NCBI RefSeq assembly: GCF_000424385.1
Contig: NZ_AUJU01000005.1
Location: 1-64,000, forward strand
DNA: 64,000 bases
Direction of reading: 5' to 3'
Origin: Butyrivibrio sp. LC3010
GTDB taxonomy: Bacteria > Bacillota > Clostridia > Lachnospirales > Lachnospiraceae
Shown: in pieces, positions 41,139 through 50,449 of the stretch
Layout of the letters: each line of letters starts with the position of its first letter
Position numbering within the stretch: position 1 is the first letter of the stretch
Translations under genes and position numbers: made by a program
Notes under the pieces: model-generated
What the model was told of the DNA's origin: nothing
What the model saw: only the letters and a program-made list of their open reading frames with translations
Database searches by the model: none

Positions 41139-42509
41139 TTGGGACAAGATAATAGAAGTTCATTTTCAGGCAAGATAGGATATGTTCTTGCTGCTGCCGG
41201 AGCATCAGTAGGACTTGGTAATATATGGAGATTCCCATATCTTTGTGCAAAGTATGGTGGAGGAATTTTCCTTGTTGTATATATCCTTCTGGCGCTTACT
41301 TTTGGATACACAATGATCATAGCAGAGACAGCTATAGGACGTTTTACCAGAAAAAGTCCCGTTGGTGCGTTTTCCAAATTGGGTAACGATTCATTGGGTA
41401 TGAAGATTGGTGGATGGATAAATGCTGTTATTCCCATCCTTATTGTTCCCTATTATTCGGTTATTGGAGGATGGGTATGTAAGTATTTATACGCATATCT
41501 GACCAGTCCTGTGAAAGATATAGCAGACGCTTCTTTCTTTACCGGATTTATCTCAGATGGCACCGCATCTGAATTTTGGTTTATAGTTTTCATGTTGATG
41601 GTGCTGGTTGTTATTTTTATGGGGGTGGAGAATGGTATTGAAAAAGTTTCAAGAATTATGATGCCCATTCTGGTTGTGCTGGCAATAATCATAAGCGTTT
41701 ATTCCGTGACACGCCCAGGTGCACTTGCAGGTGTGAAGTATATGCTGGTTCCGGATTTTCAACATTTTTCCTGGATGACAGTGGTTTCTGCCATGGGACA
41801 AATGTTCTACTCTTTATCTATTGCTATGGGTATTCTTATAACTTTCGGTTCTTATATAAAGAAGGAAGTAAGCATCGAAGCCGCTACAAGACAGGTTGAG
41901 TTTTTTGATACAGCGATAGCTATACTTGCAAGTCTTATGATCATTCCTGCAGTATTTGCTTTTTCCGGTGGAGATCCTGAGACACTGCATGCAGGACCTT
42001 CTCTCATGTTTATAACTATGCCTCAGATTTTTGCCAGCATGGGATTTGGCAGAATCGTGGGAATTCTATTCTTTGCACTTGTCCTTTTTGCTGCATTGAC
42101 CAGTGCGATAGCTCTTACAGAGAGTGCAGTTTCTACATTCGCTGATGAATTTAAATGGAATAGAAGGAAGGGTACGGTGATAATGGCTGTAATAATGGTC
42201 ATTTTGGGAAGCCTTTCATCTCTTGGAAACGGACCTTTGGAAAATGTAAAAATCATAGGTATGCAGTTCCTTGATTTCTTTGACTTTTTGACAAATTCAG
42301 TGATGATGCCGATAGCAGCTTTTGCAACATGCATCTTAGTTGTTTTCTACATGACTATCGATAAGGTTGAGGAAGAGGTAGTATATGGGAATCATCTTTT
42401 CAAAAGAAAAAAAGTATTTTCCTTTATGATTAAGTATCTGTGTCCTATATTTGTTGTTATAATCTTAATCAGCTCGATTGCATCAGTTCTTGGATTTATA
42501 ACCTTCTGA
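41139..42509 (+). CDS. NSS-family sodium-dependent amino acid transporter
   Basis: A 456-aa protein with about 11-12 spans. The N-terminal signature is AAAGASVGLGNIWRFPYLCA (near residues 16-35), which binds Na+ and substrate in the unwound span 1, followed by GGGIFLVVYILL and ETAIGRFTRKSP. Bacterial members import amino acids or related amines with Na+. It starts at TTG 41139, seven or eight nt behind CGGAGGT, with no ATG nearby. The promoter has TATAAT near 41102. The substrate cannot be told from the sequence. Confidence 0.92.
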   Translation: MGQDNRSSFSGKIGYVLAAAGASVGLGNIWRFPYLCAKYGGGIFLVVYILLALTFGYTMIIAETAIGRFTRKSPVGAFSKLGNDSLGMKIGGWINAVIPILIVPYYSVIGGWVCKYLYAYLTSPVKDIADASFFTGFISDGTASEFWFIVFMLMVLVVIFMGVENGIEKVSRIMMPILVVLAIIISVYSVTRPGALAGVKYMLVPDFQHFSWMTVVSAMGQMFYSLSIAMGILITFGSYIKKEVSIEAATRQVEFFDTAIAILASLMIIPAVFAFSGGDPETLHAGPSLMFITMPQIFASMGFGRIVGILFFALVLFAALTSAIALTESAVSTFADEFKWNRRKGTVIMAVIMVILGSLSSLGNGPLENVKIIGMQFLDFFDFLTNSVMMPIAAFATCILVVFYMTIDKVEEEVVYGNHLFKRKKVFSFMIKYLCPIFVVIILISSIASVLGFITF

Positions 42510-42616
42510 TGAATATGATGATAGGTTAAAAAAGTCATGATGCGACTATGCGTAACTAAACTACATCATGAATATTAATATGGCTACAAATTTTTCTTTT
42601 AATAAGATAATGTGCG

Positions 42617-42666
42617 TGCTATAATCATTAGGGCTTCAAGGGCGATAACCCCTGGAGCCTTTTTTA
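42617..42666 (+). promoter_or_regulatory. uraA leader: extended -10 followed directly by a terminator
   Basis: TGCTATAAT (42617-42625) is an extended -10 without a clear -35. Transcription should start near 42632, exactly at the base of a hairpin, GGCTTC...GGAGCC (42632-42659), that runs into TTTTTT. Most transcripts would end after about 35 nt. This suggests an attenuation control of the uracil permease, or the end of a very short RNA. Confidence 0.65.
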
Positions 42667-42690
42667 TGTAATCATATAGGAGGAGAAGAT

Positions 42691-44085
42691 ATGGGAGAAA
42701 AAGGTAAAGTTATTTATGACGCATCTGTACTTGGCTGGCGCAAGATGGCTATTTTAGGTCTGCAGCACATGTTTGCTATGTTTGGTGCTACGATTCTGGT
42801 GCCGATACTTGTTAACAGCTATTTTCACGGAGAGGGACTTTCGGTTCAGGTAACCTTATTCTTTGCAGGTGTAGGTACGATTTTGTTCCACCTGTTTGCA
42901 AAACTTAAGGTGCCGGCTTTTCTGGGTTCTTCCTTTGCGTTTCTTGGAGGTTTTGCAACGGTTGCAGAGCTTAAGACAGGAATCTTTGCGGACATGACCT
43001 ATGGGGAAAAGCTTCCCTATGCTTGTGGAGGAATTGTAGTGGCAGGCCTTTTGTACCTGGTTCTTTCATTGTTTATTAAGCTTGTAGGGGTGAGGAAGGT
43101 AATGCATTTCCTTCCGCCTGTGGTAACAGGTCCTATAATAATCTGTATAGGTTTATCCCTCGCACCGTCAGCTGTCAGCAATGCAGCTGTTAATCCGATT
43201 CTTGCGATCATAGCTCTTTCAATTGTTATTATCTTTAACATATGGGGTAAGGGAATGTGGAAGATCATTCCTATACTGATGGGTGTTGTTATCTCATATG
43301 TGGTAGCAGTTGTAATGCATCTTGCAGGAATGACAAATGTGGATGGAAGCGCAATTTTGGATTTTGCACCTATAGCTTCAGCAAGCTGGGTAGGTGTTCA
43401 GCCCTTCGTCATTGCCAAGTTTGATCTGACAGCAATACTTGTTATGGCGCCGATCGCTATGGCTACCATGATGGAACATGTTGGTGATATTTCAGCTATA
43501 TCAGCTACTACAGGCAACAATTTCCTTGAGGATCCGGGACTTCACAGAACACTTTGGGGTGACGGTCTTGCCACAGCTCTTGCAGGAATGTTTGGCGGCC
43601 CTGCGAATACAACCTATGGTGAAAATACAGGAGTCCTTGAACTGTCCAAGGTTTATGATCCAAAGGTTGTAAGACTTGCAGCAGTTTATGCCATTATCAT
43701 AAGCTTTATTCCCAAGATCACAGATGTGATAGGCACAATGCCAACAGCCATCATCGGAGGTATCAGCTTCGTGCTTTATGGAATGATCTCTGCTATCGGT
43801 GTAAGAAACGTGGTAGAGAATAAGGTTGACTTTACAAAGTCAAGAAATCTTATTGTGGCGGCAGTTATTCTGGTAACAGGACTTGGTTTTTCAGACGGAT
43901 TTACATTTACAATCGGATCAACCGCAGTAACTCTCACATCATTAGCACTTGCTGCAATATTCGGAATTGTTCTTAATGCAATTCTTCCCGGAAATGATTA
44001 TAGCTTTGGTGAGAACTATAAGGGAGACATCAATCGCGGAGTAAGCTTCAACAACAACGTCGAGGCAGAGGCAGATAACGTGTAA
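42691..44085 (+). CDS. uraA: Uracil permease (NCS2/UraA family)
   Basis: A 464-aa protein with about 12-14 spans. UraA signatures are seen: LGLQHMFAMFGATILVPIL (near residue 19), the substrate-binding half-helices with PPVVTGPIIICIGLSLAP, the conserved Glu in MMEHVGDISAIS (near residue 265) and GGPANTTYGENTGVL. The last reads GGPxNTTY as in uracil rather than xanthine permeases. It imports uracil with protons across the cytoplasmic membrane. The RBS is AGGAGGAG. The upstream leader carries a terminator, suggesting pyrimidine-responsive control. It is a single gene; a terminator follows. Confidence 0.93.
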   Translation: MGEKGKVIYDASVLGWRKMAILGLQHMFAMFGATILVPILVNSYFHGEGLSVQVTLFFAGVGTILFHLFAKLKVPAFLGSSFAFLGGFATVAELKTGIFADMTYGEKLPYACGGIVVAGLLYLVLSLFIKLVGVRKVMHFLPPVVTGPIIICIGLSLAPSAVSNAAVNPILAIIALSIVIIFNIWGKGMWKIIPILMGVVISYVVAVVMHLAGMTNVDGSAILDFAPIASASWVGVQPFVIAKFDLTAILVMAPIAMATMMEHVGDISAISATTGNNFLEDPGLHRTLWGDGLATALAGMFGGPANTTYGENTGVLELSKVYDPKVVRLAAVYAIIISFIPKITDVIGTMPTAIIGGISFVLYGMISAIGVRNVVENKVDFTKSRNLIVAAVILVTGLGFSDGFTFTIGSTAVTLTSLALAAIFGIVLNAILPGNDYSFGENYKGDINRGVSFNNNVEAEADNV

Positions 44086-44122
44086 AACGGAATATTAAAC
44101 TTTTCTAAACAGTATATAGGAG

Positions 44123-44162
44123 ACACCGTGTGTGCTATCATTAGCATATACGGTGTTTTTTT
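44123..44162 (+). terminator. Terminator after uraA
   Basis: ACACCG pairs with CGGTGT, with an inner TGCTA/TAGCA stem, followed by seven or more T. Confidence 0.88.
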
Positions 44163-44195
44163 GCAGGCAAAATTCTTATTATATAGGAGGGGCAT

Positions 44196-45671
44196 ATGCT
44201 TAAAGATTTTATTGTAACTGAGATACCTGAGGAAGAAGATTTGAAAGCAAAGCTGAAGGAAGAGCGCGGCAAGCTTTTTGCATCTCAGATGAAGATAAAA
44301 GAAGCCGGTCTTCCTGTAATGGTTATGTTTGAAGGGTGGAATGCTGCAGGTAAAGGTGCTGTGATCGGCAAGGTTATCAGGAATATTGACCCTCGATTTT
44401 TTAAAGTCGCTACTCTTGATCAGGAACCCAGTGAGGAAGAGAAAAGATATCCTTTCCTGTACAGATATATAAAAGAAATTCCTGAGGCGGGTAAATTCAG
44501 GTTTTTTGATACCTGCTGGATGGAAGAGATAATCGATGGTGTTTTGCAGGGCACCATAGATGAGGAGACCTATGTAAGCAGAGTAAGATCTGTAAATGTC
44601 ATCGAGAGGCAATTGTGTGATAACGGATATCTTGTAATAAAGTTCTTTATGAATATTTCCAGGAAAGAACAAAAGAAGCGTCTGGATAGTCTTCTTAAGA
44701 ATAAAAATACAAGCTGGCGCGTCACTGATGCTGATATAAAGCAGAACAGGCACTATGATGATATCCTGGAAGTATATGACAGATATTTAGGTGACACCAA
44801 TCAGTCAAGAACACCCTGGTATATAATCGATGCTACAGACAGAAAATATGCTGAGCTTCAGGTTTTGCAATTCCTTAATCAGGGAATAGATGTAGCATTG
44901 AAAAATCACTCGCTTAATGTTCCTATATTACAGAATACATTCCCTATGGAGAAGGTACAAAAGCTTGCGGATATTCAGCTCAATGATAAATTCCTGACAG
45001 ATGAGGAGTACAAGATAGAACTTAAGACTCTTCAAAAGGAACTTAAGGAACTTGGTAAAAAAGCATACAGAAAGAGAGTTCCTGTAATTATCGCTTATGA
45101 GGGATGGGATGCAGCTGGTAAGGGCGGAAATATCAAAAGGATAACAGCTGCCCTGGATCCAAGGGATTATGTGGTTGAACCGATTGCAGCCCCTGAGCCT
45201 CATGAAAAAGCAAGGCATTATCTGTGGAGATTTTGGACAAGACTTCCTAAAACCGGACATATCACAATATTTGACAGAACCTGGTATGGCAGGGTTATGG
45301 TTGAGCCTCTGGAAGGATTCTGCACAGAAAATGAATGGCAGAGAGCTTATAACGAGATAAATGAATTCGAGAAGGAACTGTATGACTGGGGCGCAGTTAT
45401 AGTAAAGTTCTGGGTTCAGATTGATAAGGACACCCAGCTTGCGAGATTTACTGAAAGACAAAACACGCCGGAGAAGCAGTGGAAGATTACGGATGAAGAC
45501 TGGCGAAACCGCGAAAAGTGGGATCAGTATGAGGCTGCAGTCAATGAGATGATTGCAAAGACCAGTACCACCTTTGCTCCATGGCATATTCTGGAATCTG
45601 TAGATAAGAAATATGCAAGAATCAAAGCTTTGAAGATAGTTATTGAGGAAATGAAGAAAGCACTAAAATGA
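44196..45671 (+). CDS. pap: Polyphosphate:AMP phosphotransferase (tandem PPK2)
   Basis: A 491-aa protein made of two PPK2 domains. Domain 1 has Walker A FEGWNAAGKGAVIGKVI (near residue 46) and domain 2 has YEGWDAAGKGGNIKRIT (near residue 301). Domain 2 also keeps the lid and Walker B, IFDRTWYGRVMVEPLEGF. This is the class II (PAP) arrangement, which makes ADP from AMP using polyphosphate. Domain 1 of the family is usually inactive and regulatory; here it keeps the Walker A but has FDTCWMEEIIDG instead of DRSWY. The RBS is AGGAGGGG. It is cytoplasmic, a single gene between two terminators. Confidence 0.92.
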   Translation: MLKDFIVTEIPEEEDLKAKLKEERGKLFASQMKIKEAGLPVMVMFEGWNAAGKGAVIGKVIRNIDPRFFKVATLDQEPSEEEKRYPFLYRYIKEIPEAGKFRFFDTCWMEEIIDGVLQGTIDEETYVSRVRSVNVIERQLCDNGYLVIKFFMNISRKEQKKRLDSLLKNKNTSWRVTDADIKQNRHYDDILEVYDRYLGDTNQSRTPWYIIDATDRKYAELQVLQFLNQGIDVALKNHSLNVPILQNTFPMEKVQKLADIQLNDKFLTDEEYKIELKTLQKELKELGKKAYRKRVPVIIAYEGWDAAGKGGNIKRITAALDPRDYVVEPIAAPEPHEKARHYLWRFWTRLPKTGHITIFDRTWYGRVMVEPLEGFCTENEWQRAYNEINEFEKELYDWGAVIVKFWVQIDKDTQLARFTERQNTPEKQWKITDEDWRNREKWDQYEAAVNEMIAKTSTTFAPWHILESVDKKYARIKALKIVIEEMKKALK

Positions 45672-45683
45672 TCTGATTTGAAG

Positions 45684-45720
45684 TACCCCCGAATCATTTT
45701 GATCTCGGGGGTAATTTTAT
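45684..45720. terminator. Bidirectional terminator between pap and the AraC gene
   Basis: TACCCCCGA pairs with TCGGGGGTA, followed by ATTTTAT and preceded by an A-poor flank. It separates two convergent genes. Confidence 0.82.
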
Positions 45721-45757
45721 ATCAAAATAGTATCAATATTTATAGAAAGAAAATCGA

Positions 45758-47008
45758 CTAATTACTTAATACTCTCCTTTGGGCTGCCCGCTCTCTGAAT
45801 TCTTTTGGAGTCAGATCCGTCTTCTTTTTGAATATGCAGTTAAAGTAGCTCTGTGAACTGAAGTTGAGAAGAGTACTTATTTCCAGGTAGGATAGTTCTG
45901 TATTGGCTAAGAGGTGTTTGGCTTCGTTGACACGAAGATCCTGCATAAAATCAGTAATTGATGAGCCTGTTTCTTTATTAAACAGGGCAGAGAGATACTT
46001 GGCAGATATGTGAAGCTCCTTGGCGAGCTCATCCAGACAGACTTTGTCGGGGAGTCTTTCGATGATTCGCTGGATGCATTTGTTAGTCATAGGAGAATAT
46101 GCTTCATTTGTGTATTTGTTCATATCATGAGAGTTGCGCGCAAATTCAATAGCGCATTTCTCTACGATTTTCGAAATGCTTTCAAAGCTTTTAGCGTTTA
46201 ATAACTGTGCGGAATACTTATTATATCTTGTGTAGCATGATGCACTGTCATTGCCGCTGTCATGAGAAGCTATTCTTGCCAGTGTCAGAAGCTCGGCAGC
46301 TTTTATTCTGCAGCTTCCAACTGATGCCTTATTTGGAAATATGACAGAAATGGCATGCTCATCTTTAAATAAAGAATATAGCTGATAAGTATTACCGTTT
46401 GTTATATAGATCTGGAACAAATCTTCCAGTCTGCAGATTTCATCAATAATTGAAGCATCAAAAGAAGCCAGTTCAGATTCAGCAGCACTAATTTCATCAG
46501 CTACTGAAGAATATTTATTTATGACTGTGCTGAGATTATCGGATTCAAAGGATGGAGGCGTAATTTCAATGACTTGCTTAAGAAAATTGGTAATCTCAAG
46601 TTTGAAGTCAGAAATTCCCATAACAGGTAAGGCTCTTGAGAGAATTCTTTTCTGCTCAGCAAAAAGATTCCCTGTAAATCCCAGCTCAGGCCAGATACTT
46701 TCAGTTGGGCTGACAGTCAGAACAGGACCTAATATCATCGTGTAATTAACGTGTTTGCCGACAGAATAGGAAAATTCGAAATACATGACATAGGGATTAT
46801 CAAGATTAAGATGATAGCCTTCTATAGAATGCGCCAGTACGAAATTTCTTGCAAGCGGTCTTATGCATTCGAAGAGGTTCAGGATGGCAGCAGTAGAGAA
46901 ATTTGTGTATGCAACATCAAAATTCTGGTCAAAAAACCAGATAGGAATTTTCTTCTCCTCGTAATAGCTCTCCAGTTTCCACTTTATAAGCGAAGTGTTT
47001 GTCTGCAT
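45758..47008 (-). CDS. AraC-family transcriptional regulator
   Basis: A 416-aa regulator. The C-terminal 100 residues hold two helix-turn-helix motifs: CLDELAKELHISAKYLSALF and the second around LSYLEISTLLNFSSQSYFNC, with the family ending FKKKTDLTPKEFR. The N-terminal 300 residues are a sensor without a recognised cupin motif, and include IPIWFFDQNFDVAYTNFS, like a PAS-like domain. It is divergent from the ABC transporter operon and is its likely controller. ATG 47008 is preferred, with GGGTAAG upstream; a TTG 24 nt earlier is possible. It is cytoplasmic. Confidence 0.9.
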   Translation of the reverse strand: MQTNTSLIKWKLESYYEEKKIPIWFFDQNFDVAYTNFSTAAILNLFECIRPLARNFVLAHSIEGYHLNLDNPYVMYFEFSYSVGKHVNYTMILGPVLTVSPTESIWPELGFTGNLFAEQKRILSRALPVMGISDFKLEITNFLKQVIEITPPSFESDNLSTVINKYSSVADEISAAESELASFDASIIDEICRLEDLFQIYITNGNTYQLYSLFKDEHAISVIFPNKASVGSCRIKAAELLTLARIASHDSGNDSASCYTRYNKYSAQLLNAKSFESISKIVEKCAIEFARNSHDMNKYTNEAYSPMTNKCIQRIIERLPDKVCLDELAKELHISAKYLSALFNKETGSSITDFMQDLRVNEAKHLLANTELSYLEISTLLNFSSQSYFNCIFKKKTDLTPKEFRERAAQRRVLSN

Positions 47009-47206
47009 AAAAAACTTACCCTGTCCCCTCAAAACTATCCGCTAAGCTCCCAAATTCATAAAAATTTAGTCATAAAACGACTAAGAAAATTTTACATTAA
47101 ATTAGAAGAAAATACAAATTATTCGAGCAACATTTGTAATAGTGGCAACAATTCGTTGTAAATAATCACAATAGAGTCTTGATTATATAACGTTTAAGTG
47201 TAAAAA

Positions 47207-47270
47207 ATGAACAAAAGTGGAAATTTTTTTATGGATGTGGAATTTTTGATATAAACGAATATGAACAAAA
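47207..47270 (+). promoter_or_regulatory. Direct repeats in the divergent promoter region
   Basis: The 326-bp gap between the AraC gene and the binding-protein gene has two pairs of direct repeats. GTGGAAATTTTT (47217) and GTGGAATTTTTG (47237) are 20 bp apart, about two helical turns, as in AraC half-sites. ATGAACAAAA occurs at 47207 and 47261. The strongest fit is that the AraC protein binds the 20-bp-spaced pair. The rest of the gap is A/T-rich without other features. Confidence 0.5.
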
Positions 47271-47334
47271 TATTAAAATTCTATTATCAAAATGTGAGTG
47301 AGAACTCAAAACAAAAATGAAAGGGAGGTAAGTT

Positions 47335-49314
47335 ATGAAGAAAAACTTACAGAAGGTTATGTCACTTCTGTGCGTATCCGCATTATCACTTTCCATGTTA
47401 GCTGGATGTGGCGGTGGATCAAACAGTGGCACAACAACAACAGAGACTCCTGCAGCAACAGAGGAGACTTCTACAGCAACTGAGGAAGCTCCTGCAGCAG
47501 AAGAAACAACTGAAGAAGCAGCAGCAGAAGAAGAAGAAACAACTGAAGAAGCTACTGAGGAAGAAGCCGCTGAAGAGGAAACCGAAGAAGCCGCTGATGA
47601 TACAGCTGCTGCAGACGGCGAGTCAACACCCAGAAACGAGACTCTGTATGAAGCAGGTCAGCAATGGGGAACAATCAATGACTGGAACCCTATGTCAGCT
47701 AACTCAAACAATGGTCTTGCACTTTCCGCAAATGATGTTGCACGTGAACTTGTATATGAGACATTGTTCATGTTCAATCCTCTTGATGGCAAGCTCTATC
47801 CTCTTCTTGGATCTGAGTACAGCTGGAATGATGACCAGACAGAACTTACTATAAAACTTAATCCCGATGCTAAGTGGAGTGATGGTTCTGCATTTACTGC
47901 AGAGGATGTTGCTTACACATATGCTACTCATGTTAAGTATCAGTCTTCACAGGGTTCTGACTTCTCTACATATATTGATTCCGTAGAGGCTACCGATGAT
48001 ACAACAGTAGTTGTAAAGGCTAAGGTTGCAGACGGCAAAGCTGTTAACCCTCTTAAGGTTACATCAATCCTTAATACAATGTACATGCTGCAGAAAGCAT
48101 ATCTGCAGACTGTAGAAGAGAGAAACGGCGAGGATGCTGATAAGGTTAAACAGGATACTATGGAAGATCTTGTACATACAGGACCTTATGCTCCTTACAT
48201 TTCTAACGATCAGAAGGCTGTTCTTCAGAGAGATGATAATTATTGGGGACAGGCAGCTTCCATGTGGGGCAAACTTCCCGTTCCGAAGTACATCGCTCAT
48301 ACAATTTATAAGGACAACGCAGCAGGACAGGTTGCTCTTTCACAGGGCGAAGTTGATGTTTGCCAGCAGTTCATCACAGATGTTCAGAATATGTGGTTAG
48401 AGGATGATCTTCCGATTTCTACATGGCTTGATGAAGCTCCTTATGGACAGTGCGAAGCTATTCCTTCAATGTTCTTTAACGTAGAGAGACCTGGTCTTGA
48501 TCAGAAGGAAGTACGTCGTGCAATCGCTATGGCAGTTGACTATGAGCAGATCATTGCATCAGCTATGTCTGGTCAGTCACCTACATTTGATGAGTATCCC
48601 AGATCAGTAGTTGGACCTACAGATGGTGAGAGAAAGTATGTTGACTTTGATGCTATCGCAGATCTTCAGTGGAAGAACGCTGATGTTGACGGTGCAAATG
48701 CACTCCTCGACGAAGCTGGCATCAAGGATACAGATGGCGATGGAATCCGTGAGTACAACGGTGAGAACCTTTCCTTCAAGGCTGAGTGCCCTACAGGATG
48801 GTCAGACTGGAATGCATCAATGGAAATCGTTGCAGCAGCAGGCGAGAAGATTGGTATTGATATCCAGACATATTTCCCTGAAGCTTCTTCATTCTATGAT
48901 GATATGACAACCTGCAACTTTGATATCTGCATGTGGTCAGCACCCGGCGCTGGTGTTATGAACCCTTACTCAAAGGGAATGTTCTACTTCTCAGAAGAGT
49001 ATGCAAAGCTTGCTTCTAACTGGAGTGGTAACTTTGGTCACTACATGAACGATGATGCCGAAAAGATCCTCGAAGCTATTCCTACAGAGACTGATGAAGC
49101 AAAGCTTAAAGAGTACTATACAGAGCTTTCAAGAATCCTTCTTGATGAGTGCCCTGCAGTTGCTCTTATGTATCGTCCTCAGTTGTTCTACGCTGTAAAC
49201 GAGTCTGTATGGACAAACTTCCCTGCAGCTGATGATGGAAGAAATATTCCTCCGACAGACTGCACAGATGGTTATGGTATTGCAGCTCTTTACGATCTTG
49301 AACTTGTTGAGTAA
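47335..49314 (+). CDS. Opp/Dpp-type ABC transporter solute-binding lipoprotein
   Basis: A 659-aa lipoprotein. The signal peptide MKKNLQKVMSLLCVSALSLS ends at the lipobox LAGC (Cys25). A 75-residue Thr/Glu/Ala-rich, highly acidic linker follows, then the SBP family 5 fold (ARELVYETLFMFNPLDGKLY, SGQSPTFDEYP, DTDGDGIREYNGE). It sits on the outside of the membrane. Family 5 proteins bind peptides, but some bind oligosaccharides; the beta-mannosidase four genes downstream suggests manno-oligosaccharides here. The RBS is AAAGGGAGGT. A terminator behind the gene would give it excess over the permeases. Confidence 0.93.
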   Translation: MKKNLQKVMSLLCVSALSLSMLAGCGGGSNSGTTTTETPAATEETSTATEEAPAAEETTEEAAAEEEETTEEATEEEAAEEETEEAADDTAAADGESTPRNETLYEAGQQWGTINDWNPMSANSNNGLALSANDVARELVYETLFMFNPLDGKLYPLLGSEYSWNDDQTELTIKLNPDAKWSDGSAFTAEDVAYTYATHVKYQSSQGSDFSTYIDSVEATDDTTVVVKAKVADGKAVNPLKVTSILNTMYMLQKAYLQTVEERNGEDADKVKQDTMEDLVHTGPYAPYISNDQKAVLQRDDNYWGQAASMWGKLPVPKYIAHTIYKDNAAGQVALSQGEVDVCQQFITDVQNMWLEDDLPISTWLDEAPYGQCEAIPSMFFNVERPGLDQKEVRRAIAMAVDYEQIIASAMSGQSPTFDEYPRSVVGPTDGERKYVDFDAIADLQWKNADVDGANALLDEAGIKDTDGDGIREYNGENLSFKAECPTGWSDWNASMEIVAAAGEKIGIDIQTYFPEASSFYDDMTTCNFDICMWSAPGAGVMNPYSKGMFYFSEEYAKLASNWSGNFGHYMNDDAEKILEAIPTETDEAKLKEYYTELSRILLDECPAVALMYRPQLFYAVNESVWTNFPAADDGRNIPPTDCTDGYGIAALYDLELVE

Positions 49315-49347
49315 TGATGAATTAAATATTGATTTTAGGTAAACTGG

Positions 49348-49388
49348 GGCTGCCGTTAGTGGCAAAAACGCTTACGGCAGCCTTTTTA
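49348..49388 (+). terminator. Intra-operon terminator after the binding-protein gene
   Basis: GGCTGCCGT pairs with ACGGCAGCC (49348-49382, with mispaired inner part), followed by five T. It probably allows partial read-through into the permeases and sets a high binding-protein to permease ratio. Confidence 0.85.
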
Positions 49389-49430
49389 TACCAAAAAATG
49401 GCGTATGAATGCAGAAGGGAGGTCTTTTAA

Positions 49431-50435
49431 TTGAAAGGGTATAAAAAATATTATGGTAAGAAATTGTTATGGTATTTTCTTACACTTGTTTTTGCCGTAA
49501 TCCTTAATTTTGTTCTCCCGCGCCTGATGCCCGGAAATCCTGTTTCCGCTATAGCATCTAAGGCAGTAAGCGGTATGACGGATTCAACGGCTATACAGAA
49601 GGTTTTAAATGACTATGCAAATAAGTTCGGTATTAACGAACCGATGTACAAACAATTCTTTATGTGGCTTGGAAATGCATTGAAAGGTGATTTTGGTGTT
49701 TCCTTCAGCCAGTATCCAAGACCTGTTTCCGATATAATAGCAAGCGCAGTATGGTGGACAATATGCCTCCAGCTTCCGGCAATTATAGTTGGATGGATCC
49801 TTGGTAACGTTCTTGGTGCGATTGCCGCTTATATCAAAGGTGCTTTTGATAAAGTAATCCTTCCTATTTTCTTATTTATTGGTAATATTCCTGCATTTGG
49901 AATGGCAACAGTTCTTCTTTATCTGTTTGCGATCAGACTTAAAATAGCTCCCTCATCAGGCGGCTATGGATATGATCTTATTCCAAATATGAGCTGGACA
50001 TTTATTAAGTCGATTATCGCGCATTACCAGCTTCCTTTCTGGTCAATCGTTCTTATCACGATTGGTGGTCAGGCAATCGGTATGCGATCAATGTCAATAT
50101 ATGAATTAAATGCAGACTATGTTAAGTATTCAAGATTCCTTGGAATCAAGGATAAAAAGATCGTAGGATACGTGTTCAGAAATGCAATGCTTCCTCAGAT
50201 AACAGGTCTTGCACTTTCAATTGGAACTATGATGGGTGGTGCTCTCGTGGCAGAGATGATTTTCTCATATCCGGGACTTGGCATGACACTTCTTTCAGCT
50301 GTAAATGGTCAGGATTATCCGCTGCTTTCAGCATGTACACTCATTATCACAATAATGGTACTTATAGCTAACCTTGCGGTAGAACTCCTATATGGTGTTA
50401 TTGATCCTCGAGTTAAAGCTAACCAGATAGATTAA
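49431..50435 (+). CDS. Opp/Dpp-type ABC transporter permease 1
   Basis: A 334-aa permease with six spans. The start is TTG 49431, seven nt behind AAGGGAGGT. The N-terminal [20 protein letters not shown] and [11 protein letters not shown] are typical of DppB/OppB. The inner-membrane EAA-like loop is [20 protein letters not shown], and the last part is [20 protein letters not shown]. It forms the channel with permease 2. The length is normal (306-335). Confidence 0.93.
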   Translation: MKGYKKYYGKKLLWYFLTLVFAVILNFVLPRLMPGNPVSAIASKAVSGMTDSTAIQKVLNDYANKFGINEPMYKQFFMWLGNALKGDFGVSFSQYPRPVSDIIASAVWWTICLQLPAIIVGWILGNVLGAIAAYIKGAFDKVILPIFLFIGNIPAFGMATVLLYLFAIRLKIAPSSGGYGYDLIPNMSWTFIKSIIAHYQLPFWSIVLITIGGQAIGMRSMSIYELNADYVKYSRFLGIKDKKIVGYVFRNAMLPQITGLALSIGTMMGGALVAEMIFSYPGLGMTLLSAVNGQDYPLLSACTLIITIMVLIANLAVELLYGVIDPRVKANQID

Positions 50436-50449
50436 GGAGGGAATGAAAA

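Noticed and set aside
44016..44753. Minus-strand 245-codon frame over uraA/pap
   Set aside because: It crosses a terminator and is antisense to the clear PPK2 domain 1.
47408..47854. Plus-strand Gln/Lys-rich frame
   Set aside because: It arises from the alternate frame of the low-complexity Thr/Glu/Ala linker of the binding protein.
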